From positions 33,195 to 97,194 of the forward strand of contig JACRBG010000049.1 in NCBI GenBank assembly GCA_016234595.1: a stretch of DNA of 64,000 bases, in the 5' to 3' direction. A program made the translations under genes and the position numbers. Below are positions 35,100 through 44,899 of the stretch, piece after piece. Under the pieces are notes generated by a model. That model ran no database searches. It had not been told where the DNA came from and was given only the letters and a program-made list of their open reading frames with translations. The DNA comes from Chloroflexota bacterium (lineage in GTDB: Bacteria > Chloroflexota > Anaerolineae > Aggregatilineales > J027). Positions within the stretch are counted from its first letter, which is position 1. Each line of letters begins with the position of its first letter.

Positions 35100-36374
35100 C
35101 TATTGCTCAAAAACAATCTTGCCGTGCTTGACCACGGTTTTCGCCAAATTGGAGCCAAAGCGATACCCCAGATGGCGGTAATCATCAATTTCCCAGACCA
35201 CCAAGTCAGCAGGTTTGCCGACAGCCACGGTACCAATTTTACCCCCACGACCAATCGCAAACGCGGCGTTGACCGTGGCACAGGCAAGAGCTTGGGCTGG
35301 GGTTAGGCGGAGATAGCGGGTTGCCAGTGCCATTGAAAACTGCATACTCTCACACCATGCTGTTCCGGGATTGCAATCCGTCGCAATCGCCAGCGCGGCC
35401 CCGGCTTCTAGCATGGCTTTGGCGCGACTGTAATGATGATGACCCAACCCAAAAGGCGTGCAGGGCAAGGACACCGCAATAGTATTGGATTGACCGAGCA
35501 GGGTGATTTCTTCGTCACTGGTTGCGACCAGATGATCGGCTGAAGTCGTCCCCAATTCAACCGCTAGCCGCGTGCCACCGAGCGCCTCAAATTCATCGCT
35601 ATGGATTTTGAGGCCAAGTCCACCTAGTTGCCCAGCTTCTAAAATACGACGGCTCTGCTCGACTGAAAATGCGCCGTCCTCACAAAATACATCGCAGAAC
35701 AATTCATCCGGCCAATGTTCGGCTTTCCATGCCGCCACGGCTGGAATCATTTCCTGTACCAGTAAATCCACATAGACATCGGGGTCGCGTTTATATTCAG
35801 GTGGCACAGCATGAGCACCTAAAAAAGTGGGCACTAAATCCAATGGCATCTCAGCGTCTAAAATCGCAATCGCATTGAGCATATTGAGTTCGGTGTGTGT
35901 TTCCAAGCCATAGCCTGTTTTACATTCGACGGTGGTGGTGCCGTTCTGCATCATCCGCTCAAGGCGCGGTTTGGCTTGGTCAACTAAGGTGGCAAGGTCA
36001 GCGGCGCGGGTCTGCCGCACCGTCGAATTGATGCCGCCACCCTCCGCCATCAATTCCTGATAGGTGGCTCCAGCAATCCGGCGTTCAAATTCGGCAGCAC
36101 GGTCACCAGCCCAAATCGCATGAGTATGGGGATCCACAAGGCCGGGGGTCATAACCAAATTCGTTACATCCAGCACCGTCGTGGAATAATAGGTGCCGCA
36201 AATTTCATCGCTCGTGCCAATTGCCTCAATAATGCCGTCATGAATGGCGACGGCCCCGTCTTCAATCAATCCGACATCCCCAAGGCGATGTCCGCGTTGT
36301 GGGCCATTGTCATGAGTTGGCATGGTACACAACTGGTGTGCGTTATAAATGATGAGATCAACTGCCTGACTCAT
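35100..36374 (-). CDS. hutI: Imidazolonepropionase
   Basis: A 424-residue amidohydrolase of histidine degradation (imidazolonepropionate to formiminoglutamate). Seen: metal-binding VDPHTHAIWAGDRAAEFERRIAG near 80-101, TVECKTGYGLETHTELNML, FLGAHAVPPEY, KIHSDEFEALGG, SADHL and ATDCNPGT near 333. The ATG at 36372-36374 has GGGGAG eight bases upstream; the 33 extra upstream codons are not family-like. The remaining hut genes are absent from the window. Confidence 0.93.
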   Translation of the reverse strand: MSQAVDLIIYNAHQLCTMPTHDNGPQRGHRLGDVGLIEDGAVAIHDGIIEAIGTSDEICGTYYSTTVLDVTNLVMTPGLVDPHTHAIWAGDRAAEFERRIAGATYQELMAEGGGINSTVRQTRAADLATLVDQAKPRLERMMQNGTTTVECKTGYGLETHTELNMLNAIAILDAEMPLDLVPTFLGAHAVPPEYKRDPDVYVDLLVQEMIPAVAAWKAEHWPDELFCDVFCEDGAFSVEQSRRILEAGQLGGLGLKIHSDEFEALGGTRLAVELGTTSADHLVATSDEEITLLGQSNTIAVSLPCTPFGLGHHHYSRAKAMLEAGAALAIATDCNPGTAWCESMQFSMALATRYLRLTPAQALACATVNAAFAIGRGGKIGTVAVGKPADLVVWEIDDYRHLGYRFGSNLAKTVVKHGKIVFEQ

Positions 36375-36490
36375 AATGGTTACTCCCCAAATTTGATTTG
36401 TAGGGCAGAATATAGCACACACCCGACCACCGTGCATGTGACGGACGTTTTGCAAATTTTTGCATATTGGCATATTTGAGGCGAATCACC

Positions 36491-37225
36491 ATGCGTTTTG
36501 ACATCCTGACCCTTTTCCCCGCGATGTTTGAAGGCCCCATGACCGAAAGTATCTTGAAGCGTGCCCAAGAAAAAGGCCTGATTGAAGTAAATCTTCATAA
36601 CATCCGCGACCACGCCACTGACAAACATAAAACCACCGACGATACCCCTTATGGAGGCGGGGGCGGCATGGTCATGAAGGTCGAGCCATTGGTGAGTGCC
36701 GTCGAAGCTGTGCGCGGGGAAGATTCTGCCACCCCTATTATTTTGATGACCCCCCAAGGCCGCGTCTTGACCCAAAAAGTGGTGCAAGAACTGGCCCAAC
36801 ATCCCCGCCTGATCTTGGTATGCGGACGTTACGAGGGTTTTGACGAACGAGTGCGTCAAACAGTCGCCACCGATGAGATCAGCGTTGGGGATTATGTGCT
36901 AACAGGGGGCGAACTAGCCGCCATGCTTATTGTAGATGCGGTGTCGCGGCTTGTACCGGGGGTCTTGGGGGCCCAGTGGGGCGCGGATGAAGATTCGCAC
37001 GCGACGGGCTTGCTTGAATATCCCCATTACACTAAGCCACCCGAATTTCGCGGATTACGTGTCCCAGATGTGTTGGTCAGTGGACACCATGCCGAGGTGG
37101 AAAAATGGCGACGCCGCGAAAGCCTCAAACGTACTTGGCAGCGCCGCCCCGATATGCTATTGACGGCTGAATTGACCGACGCCGAACGCTGGTATCTGGC
37201 TGAACTGGCTAAAGGGAATAGTTAA
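36491..37225 (+). CDS. trmD: tRNA (guanine-N1-)-methyltransferase TrmD
   Basis: A 244-residue SPOUT methyltransferase that makes m1G37. Seen: [10 protein letters not shown] at the start, [13 protein letters not shown] at 54-66, [13 protein letters not shown] near 109-121 and the knot sequence [15 protein letters not shown] at 131-145. The ATG at 36491 has GAGG nine bases upstream. It does not sit in the usual rpsP-rimM-trmD-rplS operon; here it is flanked by hutI (divergent) and the FecR-domain gene, whose last four bases it overlaps convergently. Confidence 0.96.
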   Translation: MRFDILTLFPAMFEGPMTESILKRAQEKGLIEVNLHNIRDHATDKHKTTDDTPYGGGGGMVMKVEPLVSAVEAVRGEDSATPIILMTPQGRVLTQKVVQELAQHPRLILVCGRYEGFDERVRQTVATDEISVGDYVLTGGELAAMLIVDAVSRLVPGVLGAQWGADEDSHATGLLEYPHYTKPPEFRGLRVPDVLVSGHHAEVEKWRRRESLKRTWQRRPDMLLTAELTDAERWYLAELAKGNS

Positions 37226-38136
37226 CCATCTTTCCCGCTGCCCCCGTGATCGTCGTTGGCATTGTCGTTAGAGTTAGTGTTGTCATCATTCCCACTACCG
37301 CCGTGGTCGTCATTCGCATTGCTATTATTATTGCTATCGTTGGCTTCAGGGGTTGAAGCTGGCCCCGTACCACTGATAGGCTCGGCAGTTGTAGCGGGTT
37401 GAGGTGTGCCATCAGCAGGTTCAGGTGTGCTTAAGGGCATACCGCCACTTTGTAAACTCTGCCCACCTGCGATTAAGGCCAACACTACCGCATCATTATT
37501 GGCTTCGGCAAAAGAGAGGGGGGTGCCGAATGGTTCCTTTAGGCTAGACCGCACCCAAAAACCCTCATTGACCTCTAAAAGAACCGACGCTGGAGTGCCT
37601 TGTGTAACCGCGACCGCGCCTTGTGTAACCGCCAATGTCGTTTCGAGGCTTGGACTGACATCTACCCCAAAGACCGTCCCGCGTACCGAAGTTTGCATGG
37701 TTGGGGTGTTAATACTGTAGCGGGAATTGGGGTCTACCAAATGATTCACCGTGTTAAAAATACGCCCGACAACCAAAGTGACCTCAATCGAAAAGAGGCT
37801 GTCTGCGGTCGTGCCTTTAAATTCATTGATATATAACTGGCTGTTCGGTTCAATTTCGACCAGTGTGCCATCTTCAAACCAGACCAGAAAAGCCACGCCC
37901 GTATTATCGGTGCGAATCGAATCACCCGCCGATACAACGGAACGACCGCTTATCTCAATCCATTGATTTGTACCATTGGGTAAAATCTCTACTCCGTCAG
38001 TCGTTACTTCTAGCACCGCAGCCAGATTAGGTAATTCCTGCAAAGCAGGTTCGGCATAAACCTGTTGAGGATAGGCTCCAACTATCATCATTAGGAGACA
38101 AGGGACAATAATTAACCGTGAAAACGTCCAATTCAT
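37222..38136 (-). CDS. Secreted FecR-domain protein with repetitive C-terminus
   Basis: A 304-residue protein: signal peptide (residues 1-28, cleavage after VYA), a FecR-like beta-barrel domain at about 50-180 ([56 protein letters not shown]) and a low-complexity tail with a repeated [10 protein letters not shown] unit encoded at 37226-37330. No FecI sigma factor is adjacent and there is no N-terminal cytoplasmic anti-sigma segment, so this is an extracytoplasmic FecR-domain protein of unknown role and not a classical anti-sigma factor. Confidence 0.85.
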   Translation of the reverse strand: MNWTFSRLIIVPCLLMMIVGAYPQQVYAEPALQELPNLAAVLEVTTDGVEILPNGTNQWIEISGRSVVSAGDSIRTDNTGVAFLVWFEDGTLVEIEPNSQLYINEFKGTTADSLFSIEVTLVVGRIFNTVNHLVDPNSRYSINTPTMQTSVRGTVFGVDVSPSLETTLAVTQGAVAVTQGTPASVLLEVNEGFWVRSSLKEPFGTPLSFAEANNDAVVLALIAGGQSLQSGGMPLSTPEPADGTPQPATTAEPISGTGPASTPEANDSNNNSNANDDHGGSGNDDNTNSNDNANDDHGGSGKDG

Positions 38137-38280
38137 GAGAGTTTCTCCTATATAAACCTGAACAATGTTATATGCCTGTATTGATTTTGATGAAAATAAT
38201 ACGAAAAGGTTACGGTGATTTTAGGCGGTCAAGGGTAAAATTCAGGTTACGATTATCACTTTTTGGAATGCAAATTCACC

Positions 38281-38883
38281 ATGAGCCAAGTTCTGCCCCC
38301 ATCTGTCACCAAATTGATTGAAGCCTTTGCGCGTTTGCCGGGGATTGGGCCAAAAACCGCCTCACGCCTCACCTATTATTTGCTGCGTGCGCCCGACAAT
38401 ATCACTCTGTCACTGGCCGAAGCCCTAGCTGACCTCAAAAGCAAGACGCGCTATTGTTCCACCTGCTATAACATCACCGAAGATGACCCCTGTGTCGTCT
38501 GCAAAAATGAAAAACGTGACCGCGCGACTGTTGTGGTGGTCGAAGACCCTTTAGATGTGGTAGCCGTTGAGCGCACGGGCAGTTTTAATGGCCTCTACCA
38601 TGTTTTGCATGGCGCGATTTCACCTGTCGAAGGCATTGGCCCAGATGACTTGCGGATTAAAGAATTGATTGGCCGTGTACAAACACAGGGCATTATGGAA
38701 ATTATCATCGCCACCAATCCGAATATGGAAGGGGAGGCGACAGCCATGTATATCAAACAAAAATTAGCCCCATTGGGTGTTAAGATTACCCGCTTGGCAC
38801 GGGGCTTACCTTCGGGTGGCGATCTAGAATATGTGGATACTGTAACCCTCTTGCGGGCCCTGCAGGGGCGGGGTGAAATGTAA
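38281..38883 (+). CDS. recR: Recombination mediator RecR
   Basis: A 200-residue DNA repair protein that loads RecA with RecF/RecO. Seen: HhH region LPGIGPKTASRLTYYLL at 19-35, Cys4 zinc finger (C59, C62, C71, C74), Toprim motif VVVVEDPLDVVAVE near 84-97, and the C-terminal Walker-like region with LARGLPSGGDLEYVD. ATG 38281 is chosen; an upstream TTG would add six residues. dnaX/YbaB, often adjacent to recR, are not present. Confidence 0.96.
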   Translation: MSQVLPPSVTKLIEAFARLPGIGPKTASRLTYYLLRAPDNITLSLAEALADLKSKTRYCSTCYNITEDDPCVVCKNEKRDRATVVVVEDPLDVVAVERTGSFNGLYHVLHGAISPVEGIGPDDLRIKELIGRVQTQGIMEIIIATNPNMEGEATAMYIKQKLAPLGVKITRLARGLPSGGDLEYVDTVTLLRALQGRGEM

Positions 38884-39013
38884 ACCAATCTATAACCCTA
38901 CGCCGTCGCAATTTATACAGAAATCAGACTTTTTTCATAATTGCTTCACGGACTTACAAGGGTTTTTTACATATACTAACGAGATACTAGCACCTTGTTG
39001 GAGAATCGGTTCT

Positions 39014-40522
39014 ATGTTATCTCGTCGCCTCATCTTGCTTCTTTTATTGTTCAGCCTTAGCGAATCAGCATTTTCACCACTTCACCCAGCCAAACCCGTT
39101 CACGCCAATCATAGTGTGGCCTATACCTCCCTTGAAATCATTGCGGAAGTCAATACTCATCGGATGAGCTTGGGTATCAATCCACTAGCCTTGAACGCGA
39201 CCCTCAGTAAAATGGCTGAGGATCAGGCGCATTACATTCAATCACTCGATTTCCACCCTGAGAACTACGATTTCCACAAAGATGCTCATGGTGAATATCC
39301 GCGCCAACGGGCCCTGCGTTACAAATGGCCCACCTTTGGCCCCGACCACAAACAAATTGAAGTTGGCGAAAATGCCGGGTTGGGGAGTGTCCAGTTCATT
39401 ATGGACTATTGGCGCAAATCAGAATTGCACCGCACCGCAATGGAAAACCCGGCCTATCGTGAGGTTGGGGTTGGGGTGGTTCCGCACGAGTATGGTTTCC
39501 TCATTATTCTAGTATTTGGTGCGCGCCCCGATATTTTCCCGCCCCTCTTCGACCCGGAACGTTGTGAACTTTTTACGGCAAATGAGCGGCATACCAGCGG
39601 CGGGGGTAATTGGGTACATTCAGTCCAAACGGTGCAATTGACCACCTCCGACGGCGCACCGCTTACCCAACCACAGGCATGGCAGCTCCAAATGCTTTTA
39701 CCGCCGACAACCGGGTATCAATTTTCGATGGTGTTGGACGGCGATAGTCAGGAATTGATCGAGCACATTGATCTCGCATCACCCGACAACATTGTCATTA
39801 TTCCCAACACCTTACCCATGCTGGAAAAAGGTGAAATCACAACACTCTGCGTCAGCGATCCCGTCCGGGTGGTGAATGTCCCAACTTCAACTGAAACCCC
39901 AATAACTGTGCCCACCACACCGACGGTTGCGACTACCGTGCCGACCTCGACACAATCATCTACGGTCGTCACCACACCAACCCAACCCCCGACAGTTGTT
40001 GCTGTTGCCCCCCCAGCCACCCAAACCCCTGCACCAGCCATAATTTCTAGCACAGAAGTGAAGCCAACGACTGTTGGTAACCCAGCGGGTGTTAGCCCGA
40101 CTACCCCTGAAGTTTTTGCAACAGTGAATGTCAATCGAGGCAGCAATCTGCAATGCCGACAATACCCTTCCTCCAGTGCATTCTCACTTGGGTTAATCTC
40201 AAATGGCTCACCACTTACTATCTTGGGTTTACCCGGAGCGCGTGACGAACGCCGAGGTTTTCCCGATGGCATAGTCATTGAAATTCCCGATTATGCGGCG
40301 GCTCGTTTGGGCGAGGGTATCGAAATTAACGAGTTATGGTTGAATGTCTTGTGGCAGATGCCCGAAGGCACACAGCTCACCTGTTGGGTCAATGCCTTCT
40401 ATGTATCTACCAGCTATCAAGGGCGGTCTATCAACTCGGTAGCAAGTTATTTGGACTTGGTACAGCGCGATAAGCTGGATTTTATCCCCTATAATGTTCC
40501 CGGCGGTGCTCCTAACCAGTAA
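39014..40522 (+). CDS. Secreted CAP-domain (SCP-like) protein
   Basis: A 502-residue extracellular protein. Signal peptide at about 1-33, then a CAP domain (about 40-180): VNTHRMSLGINPLALNATLSKMAEDQAHYI, HKDAHGEYPRQRA, EVGENAGLGSVQFIMDYWRKSELHRTAMENPAYREVGVGV, with the two histidines and two glutamates of the CAP cavity. A middle beta domain, a long Thr/Pro linker and a C-terminal domain (residues about 370-490) follow. The ATG at 39014 with GGAGA is chosen over an ATG 47 codons upstream, which overlaps recR. A strong terminator follows. Confidence 0.9.
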   Translation: MLSRRLILLLLLFSLSESAFSPLHPAKPVHANHSVAYTSLEIIAEVNTHRMSLGINPLALNATLSKMAEDQAHYIQSLDFHPENYDFHKDAHGEYPRQRALRYKWPTFGPDHKQIEVGENAGLGSVQFIMDYWRKSELHRTAMENPAYREVGVGVVPHEYGFLIILVFGARPDIFPPLFDPERCELFTANERHTSGGGNWVHSVQTVQLTTSDGAPLTQPQAWQLQMLLPPTTGYQFSMVLDGDSQELIEHIDLASPDNIVIIPNTLPMLEKGEITTLCVSDPVRVVNVPTSTETPITVPTTPTVATTVPTSTQSSTVVTTPTQPPTVVAVAPPATQTPAPAIISSTEVKPTTVGNPAGVSPTTPEVFATVNVNRGSNLQCRQYPSSSAFSLGLISNGSPLTILGLPGARDERRGFPDGIVIEIPDYAAARLGEGIEINELWLNVLWQMPEGTQLTCWVNAFYVSTSYQGRSINSVASYLDLVQRDKLDFIPYNVPGGAPNQ

Positions 40523-40531
40523 CATCAGGCG

Positions 40532-40570
40532 GGCGGCACTAGACCAAAAGCTACTTGCCGCCTTTTTTTT
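40532..40570 (+). terminator. Rho-independent terminator after the CAP gene
   Basis: GGCGGC (40532-40537) pairs with GCCGCC (40557-40562), partly extended, followed by eight T. Confidence 0.88.
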
Positions 40571-40612
40571 CACCACGCTTGCCTGACATCCCTCACTTTG
40601 CTTGACTCTCTC

Positions 40613-40641
40613 TCGACACAACCCGTTGCCAGATGTATAAT
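40613..40641 (+). promoter_or_regulatory. Sigma-70 promoter of secG
   Basis: TCGACA, 17-nt spacer, perfect TATAAT at 40636-40641, about 68 bases upstream of the secG ATG. One mismatch from consensus over twelve positions. Confidence 0.8.
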
Positions 40642-40708
40642 GTGCGCCCTGTGGCCTTAGAACCACAACCGAAGTTTTGACTATCGAAATCGAACCGGGT
40701 AAAAACGC

Positions 40709-40942
40709 ATGGTTATTCAAGACGCACTCCAATTTATTCAAGTCCTCATTGCTGTTGGACTGGTGGCGGTCATTTTGTTTCAAGCACGTGGAACAGGCGG
40801 CCTCGGCAGTTTGTTCGGGGGCAACAGTGGTGGCGCAATTACCAAGACCCGTCGTGGCTTGGAATTGACCTTGTTCCGCCTCACCGTTGCGCTGTCCATC
40901 CTGTTTATTTTGAACTCCATCATCCAACTGTTGGTGCAATAG
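40709..40942 (+). CDS. secG: Preprotein translocase subunit SecG
   Basis: A 77-residue two-helix membrane protein: TM1 at about 6-25 and TM2 at about 53-74, joined by a Gly-rich loop GTGGLGSLFGG at 28-38, the SecG hallmark. It assists SecYE/SecA protein export. Own promoter upstream and own terminator downstream make it a monocistronic unit. Confidence 0.93.
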   Translation: MVIQDALQFIQVLIAVGLVAVILFQARGTGGLGSLFGGNSGGAITKTRRGLELTLFRLTVALSILFILNSIIQLLVQ

Positions 40943-40977
40943 ACCTGCTACCAGACAGAGTACGAATTTAAATAGCG

Positions 40978-41016
40978 GGGGCGTTTTGCAATTTGCAAGA
41001 CTGCCCCTTTTGTGTT
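40978..41016 (+). terminator. Rho-independent terminator of secG
   Basis: GGGGC then GTTTTGCAA pairs with TTGCAAGAC (one G-U) then GCCCC after a one-base bulge, giving a stem of up to 14 bp, followed by TTTTGTG. It ends about 17 bases before the start of the solute-binding protein gene. Confidence 0.8.
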
Positions 41017-41032
41017 TAAAAGGATTACGCCT

Positions 41033-42898
41033 ATGTGGAAAACCCTGCGTTGGCCCTTACTTGCCCTCCTATTCGCGGTGATCTTATTGGTGGCGGCGCT
41101 CTATACCCAGCTTGCCAACGATAAGACCACTAATGAGCCATCTAATGCGACGCCTGTCAGCGTCCTGCCACCAGTCACCACCCCTAGCCCCCAAGCGGTC
41201 GAACCGACGGCCATTCCAACAGTCGAAGTTGCGCCGGGGGAAACATTACCCAAACCCGTCCCCGGTCAATTGACGGAGGCACTGGTGGGTAGAATTAGCA
41301 AAATCAACCCCCTCTACACTGAATTTAATCCTGTGGATCGAGACATTGCCTCGCTCATTTATGAAGGCCTGACCACCATTGACCAATACGGCGAGGTTGT
41401 GCCGGATTTGGCCGAACGATGGGAAGTCTCAAAAGATGGGCTGGAATATATCTTTGCGCTTCGGCGGGATATTTTGTGGCAGGATGGCATTCAATTTACC
41501 AGTGCCGATGTGCACTATACTATTGATGCCATCCGTGACCCCGACTTTCAGGGCAACCAGAGCCTAACCGAATTTTGGAAAACGGTGGAAGTCTCGGTTA
41601 TTGACGATTACACCATGCGCTTTCGTTTGGTACAGCCCTTGGCGTCCTTTCCGGAACAACTCCGCATGGGGATTTTGCCTTTCCATGTGCTACAAGGTTA
41701 TCCCATCAAGGATTTAGATAAACATCCTATCAATCTCGTCAACCCCATTGGCACAGGGCCATATCAACTGGAATCCTTGCTTTCTGTACCGGGCAAAGGG
41801 CAGATTGATGGCATTAGTCTACGGGTCGCCCCGACCTATCGCCAACGGCCCGAAGGTCAAACGGGTTATGCCATTGACCGCATTGTGTTCTATACCTACG
41901 ATACGGTTGATCAGGCCATTGCCGCCTATGTGCAGGGCGAAGTCAACAGCATCGGGCAAATTGACCCCAACCGTTTAGCCAGTTTGCGTGGGTTGCCCCA
42001 TCTCGCGGTATATAACACCACCCTGCCGTCCGTCGGGGTGCTGATTTATAACTGGAATAAAGATGGCATTCGCTATGTGCGTGACCAGCGCCTGCGCCAA
42101 GCCTTTGCCTATGGCATTGATCGTATCGGGGCCGTGCAGCGTACGATGGGTATTGAGGCGATTCCCGCCAACAGTCCTCTCATCCCCGGTTCATGGGCCT
42201 ATGACCCTAATGCAGCCTATCCATCACCCGATGTCAATGCCGCCCAAGCCTTGATAGATACCGTGTCATTTGAAGCCCCCAGCACGCCCGAAGCAACACC
42301 GACTGAGGGGGGCACCGAACCAACCCCTGAAAATGGGCCAACGGATGAAACCCCAACAGCCACGCCTGAGCCATCGGCCACACCTGACCCCATTCGACGC
42401 AATTTCACGATTTTGGTCTTGGATGACCCTGCCATGACCGCGCTTGCTCAAGATTTGGCGACCCAGTGGGCGGCCCTTGGTTTTACCGTGACAGTAGAAG
42501 CCGTAGACCATCCCACCTTACGCCAGCGGCTTGAGGATGGGGATTTTGACACGGCCATTGTCGAATTTAGCTTTGCACCCTATGCCGACCCCGACCCCTA
42601 TACCTTTTGGCATGTGGGGCAGGCCGAAGATGGGCAAAATTATGGAGCGATGCGCGATTTGCGGCTGAGTGAGTTATTGCAGCAAGCCCGCCGTGAAACA
42701 GTTGGGGTCAATCGAGTGGCTCTGTATAAGGAATTTCAGCGGTTGTTTGTGGAACGTGCCCCTGCGCTCACCTTGTACTATCCAGTCTACAGCTATGTCA
42801 CTGATGACCGCTTAGAAAATGTGCAGGTTGGGTTTATCACCACGCCAGCCGATCGTTTCCGCACGCTGCAAGATTGGACATGGGCAGCGGAACAATAG
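41033..42898 (+). CDS. Extracellular solute-binding protein family 5 (peptide/nickel type)
   Basis: A 621-residue periplasm/surface binding protein of a peptide-type ABC importer. An N-terminal hydrophobic helix (about 8-25) has no lipobox Cys, and a Thr/Pro linker follows to about 75. The SBP_bac_5 signature region includes LVGRISKINPLYTEFNPVDRDIASLIYEGLTTID and WQDGIQFTSADVHYTIDAIRD. A Thr/Pro/Glu-rich insertion (about 413-450) interrupts the domain. No permease or ATPase gene follows, so it either works with a transporter elsewhere or has been reused as a sensor. Confidence 0.9.
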   Translation: MWKTLRWPLLALLFAVILLVAALYTQLANDKTTNEPSNATPVSVLPPVTTPSPQAVEPTAIPTVEVAPGETLPKPVPGQLTEALVGRISKINPLYTEFNPVDRDIASLIYEGLTTIDQYGEVVPDLAERWEVSKDGLEYIFALRRDILWQDGIQFTSADVHYTIDAIRDPDFQGNQSLTEFWKTVEVSVIDDYTMRFRLVQPLASFPEQLRMGILPFHVLQGYPIKDLDKHPINLVNPIGTGPYQLESLLSVPGKGQIDGISLRVAPTYRQRPEGQTGYAIDRIVFYTYDTVDQAIAAYVQGEVNSIGQIDPNRLASLRGLPHLAVYNTTLPSVGVLIYNWNKDGIRYVRDQRLRQAFAYGIDRIGAVQRTMGIEAIPANSPLIPGSWAYDPNAAYPSPDVNAAQALIDTVSFEAPSTPEATPTEGGTEPTPENGPTDETPTATPEPSATPDPIRRNFTILVLDDPAMTALAQDLATQWAALGFTVTVEAVDHPTLRQRLEDGDFDTAIVEFSFAPYADPDPYTFWHVGQAEDGQNYGAMRDLRLSELLQQARRETVGVNRVALYKEFQRLFVERAPALTLYYPVYSYVTDDRLENVQVGFITTPADRFRTLQDWTWAAEQ

Positions 42899-42906
42899 GC
42901 CCAGAT

Positions 42907-42940
42907 AGGGGTGATTTTTTGAGAGTCACCCCTTTAGTTT
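42907..42940 (+). terminator. Terminator after the solute-binding protein gene
   Basis: AGGGGTGA (42907-42914), 11-nt loop, TCACCCCT (42926-42933), then TTAGTTT. It overlaps the final codons of the convergent pseudouridine synthase gene. Confidence 0.75.
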
Positions 42941-43528
42941 AACCCCTCTCAATAACGCACCCCGTTCTCCTTCACTCAAATCGCGCCACTCCCCCGACTG
43001 CAATCCGTCTAATTGAATCGGCCCGCTGCTTATCCGAATCAACCGTAGTGTCGGATGTCCCACCGCCGCCGTCATCTTACGCACTTGCCGATTGCGCCCC
43101 TCATACAGCGTCATTTTCAGAAAGGCGGTCGGTACGGATTTGCGAAAACGCACAGGTGGGTCACGTGGGGGTAAATTGGGTTCATGGTCTAACAATTCCA
43201 CATGCGCTGGCAGGGTCTTTTTTTGCTCGATGACGACCCCCACTCGCAATTTTTCCAATGCTGTCTCATCGGGGATGCGTTCGACCTGTACCAGATAGGT
43301 ACGGGGATGACGATAGGCTGGGTCAGTGAGCCGCTGGCTAAGCAAGCCAAAATCGGTCAAAATGAGCAGGCCTTCGCTGTCCATATCCAGCCGTCCAACC
43401 GGATAAATATTGGGCAACTCAATGTAATCGGCAAGCGTGGGGCGGTTCTCAGCATCCGTAAATTTGGTTAGGACGCCATAGGGTTTATAAAAGCGAAGAA
43501 TGCGATACTTGGGTTGGGCCACAGTCAA
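42926..43528 (-). CDS. RluE-like 23S rRNA pseudouridine synthase
   Basis: A 200-residue RsuA/RluB/E/F-family enzyme without an N-terminal S4 domain, as in RluE (Psi2457 of 23S rRNA). Seen: FYKPYGVLTKFT at 13-24, catalytic GRLDMDSEGLL at 45-55 with Asp48, and YEGRNRQVRKMTAAVGHPTLRLIRISSG near 150-177. Start is TTG at 43526-43528 or a GTG two codons later; no ATG is available. Substrate assignment follows domain architecture only. Confidence 0.9.
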   Translation of the reverse strand: MTVAQPKYRILRFYKPYGVLTKFTDAENRPTLADYIELPNIYPVGRLDMDSEGLLILTDFGLLSQRLTDPAYRHPRTYLVQVERIPDETALEKLRVGVVIEQKKTLPAHVELLDHEPNLPPRDPPVRFRKSVPTAFLKMTLYEGRNRQVRKMTAAVGHPTLRLIRISSGPIQLDGLQSGEWRDLSEGERGALLRGVKLKG

Positions 43529-43535
43529 AAATCCC

Positions 43536-43568
43536 CAAAATAAAAGGCCGGGTAGATTTTCCCCGACC
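43536..43568 (-). terminator. Terminator of RNase P RNA
   Basis: Minus strand GGTCGGG, 9-nt loop, CCCGGCC (one G-U), then TTTTATTTT. It follows the 3' end of rnpB by about 12 bases. Confidence 0.8.
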
Positions 43569-43580
43569 TCAATAAGTGCT

Positions 43581-43951
<371 letters not shown>

Positions 43952-43958
43952 TAATCTC

Positions 43959-43964
43959 ATTGTA
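43959..43964 (-). promoter_or_regulatory. -10 element of rnpB
   Basis: TACAAT on the minus strand, eight bases from the predicted RNA 5' end, the expected -10 to start distance. No good -35 hexamer is seen at 17 nt (CTGAAT only). Confidence 0.55.
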
Positions 43965-44092
43965 GCACAGCCGCGAGCCAAATTCAGGGGCAAAAAATGG
44001 ATGGGATTCATACTTTCGCCTATAGCATCATGGGCTATAATAAAAGCAGAACTCATATTGTTGATTTTATTTCGGAAAGGCAATTCGCCAGA

Positions 44093-44899
44093 ATGAGGCG
44101 CTGGGGTTGGCGTTGGTTGTTCTGCTGGTTAAGCGTACTTGTGACGGCATGTGGACAGCTTTCATCCGCCACTCCTACCCCCAAACCACCCACCCGTACA
44201 CCATCCTTGCAAGGGTTTACCCCCCAAGCAACCGCCCCGCCAACGCTCCCCGTCCGGCCTGTCTATACTCTCACCCCCTTTGGGAGTGTGGCAACCCGAT
44301 TGGCTTCCCAAAATTTATCATCCTTTATTCGTATAGATGCCCCGACGTGTTATGAATCAGCGGTGCAAAGTTTAGTTTGCATTGGTTGGATTCAAAATAC
44401 TGGTGATGACCCACTTATCAATCCTCTAATTACTGTCTACCTGCTTACTCCCCAAGGCCAACCTATCCAAATTATGGATACCACGACGGCTCTATCCCTT
44501 TTATCTGGTCATATGGGTTTGCCCTATCGTGTCATTTTTTCGGAAGCCCCCACTGAAAATTGGGCCCCCTACGCCGATTTGAGAGCAATTGAGCCACTGG
44601 TCATTGATTCACCCCCTACTGTTGTGGCGTTAAGTGTCACTAATGTACAAACCACGTGGAATGGCAGTGAATATCTTATTCAAGGGGAAATAGTGAACGA
44701 CACGGGCCAACAACTGGACAGTGTCCATGCCCTTGCCGCTTTTACGACTGAGACAGGGCTATTGAGCGGATTCCGGTCACAAGAAATTACCCTCACCGAT
44801 GCCAATGCGGGGAGCGTATCATTTTCGATGCGGGCCACACCCTTGACCGGACAGCCAGATCACGTCGAGGTCATGGCACAGGGGTATGTCAGTCATTAA
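44093..44899 (+). CDS. Lipoprotein with Thr/Pro linker
   Basis: A 268-residue protein with a lipoprotein signal (WLSVLVTAC, modified Cys20), a Pro/Thr linker to about residue 65 and a beta-rich domain near 90-265. The segment VQSLVCIGWIQNTGDDPLINPLITVYLL and the later YLIQGEIVNDTGQQLDSVHALAAF form an internal repeat resembling FxLYD/CARDB-like two-sandwich domains. The ATG at 44093 is chosen because it positions the lipobox properly. Its end overlaps rsmA convergently by 11 bases. Function unknown. Confidence 0.8.
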   Translation: MRRWGWRWLFCWLSVLVTACGQLSSATPTPKPPTRTPSLQGFTPQATAPPTLPVRPVYTLTPFGSVATRLASQNLSSFIRIDAPTCYESAVQSLVCIGWIQNTGDDPLINPLITVYLLTPQGQPIQIMDTTTALSLLSGHMGLPYRVIFSEAPTENWAPYADLRAIEPLVIDSPPTVVALSVTNVQTTWNGSEYLIQGEIVNDTGQQLDSVHALAAFTTETGLLSGFRSQEITLTDANAGSVSFSMRATPLTGQPDHVEVMAQGYVSH

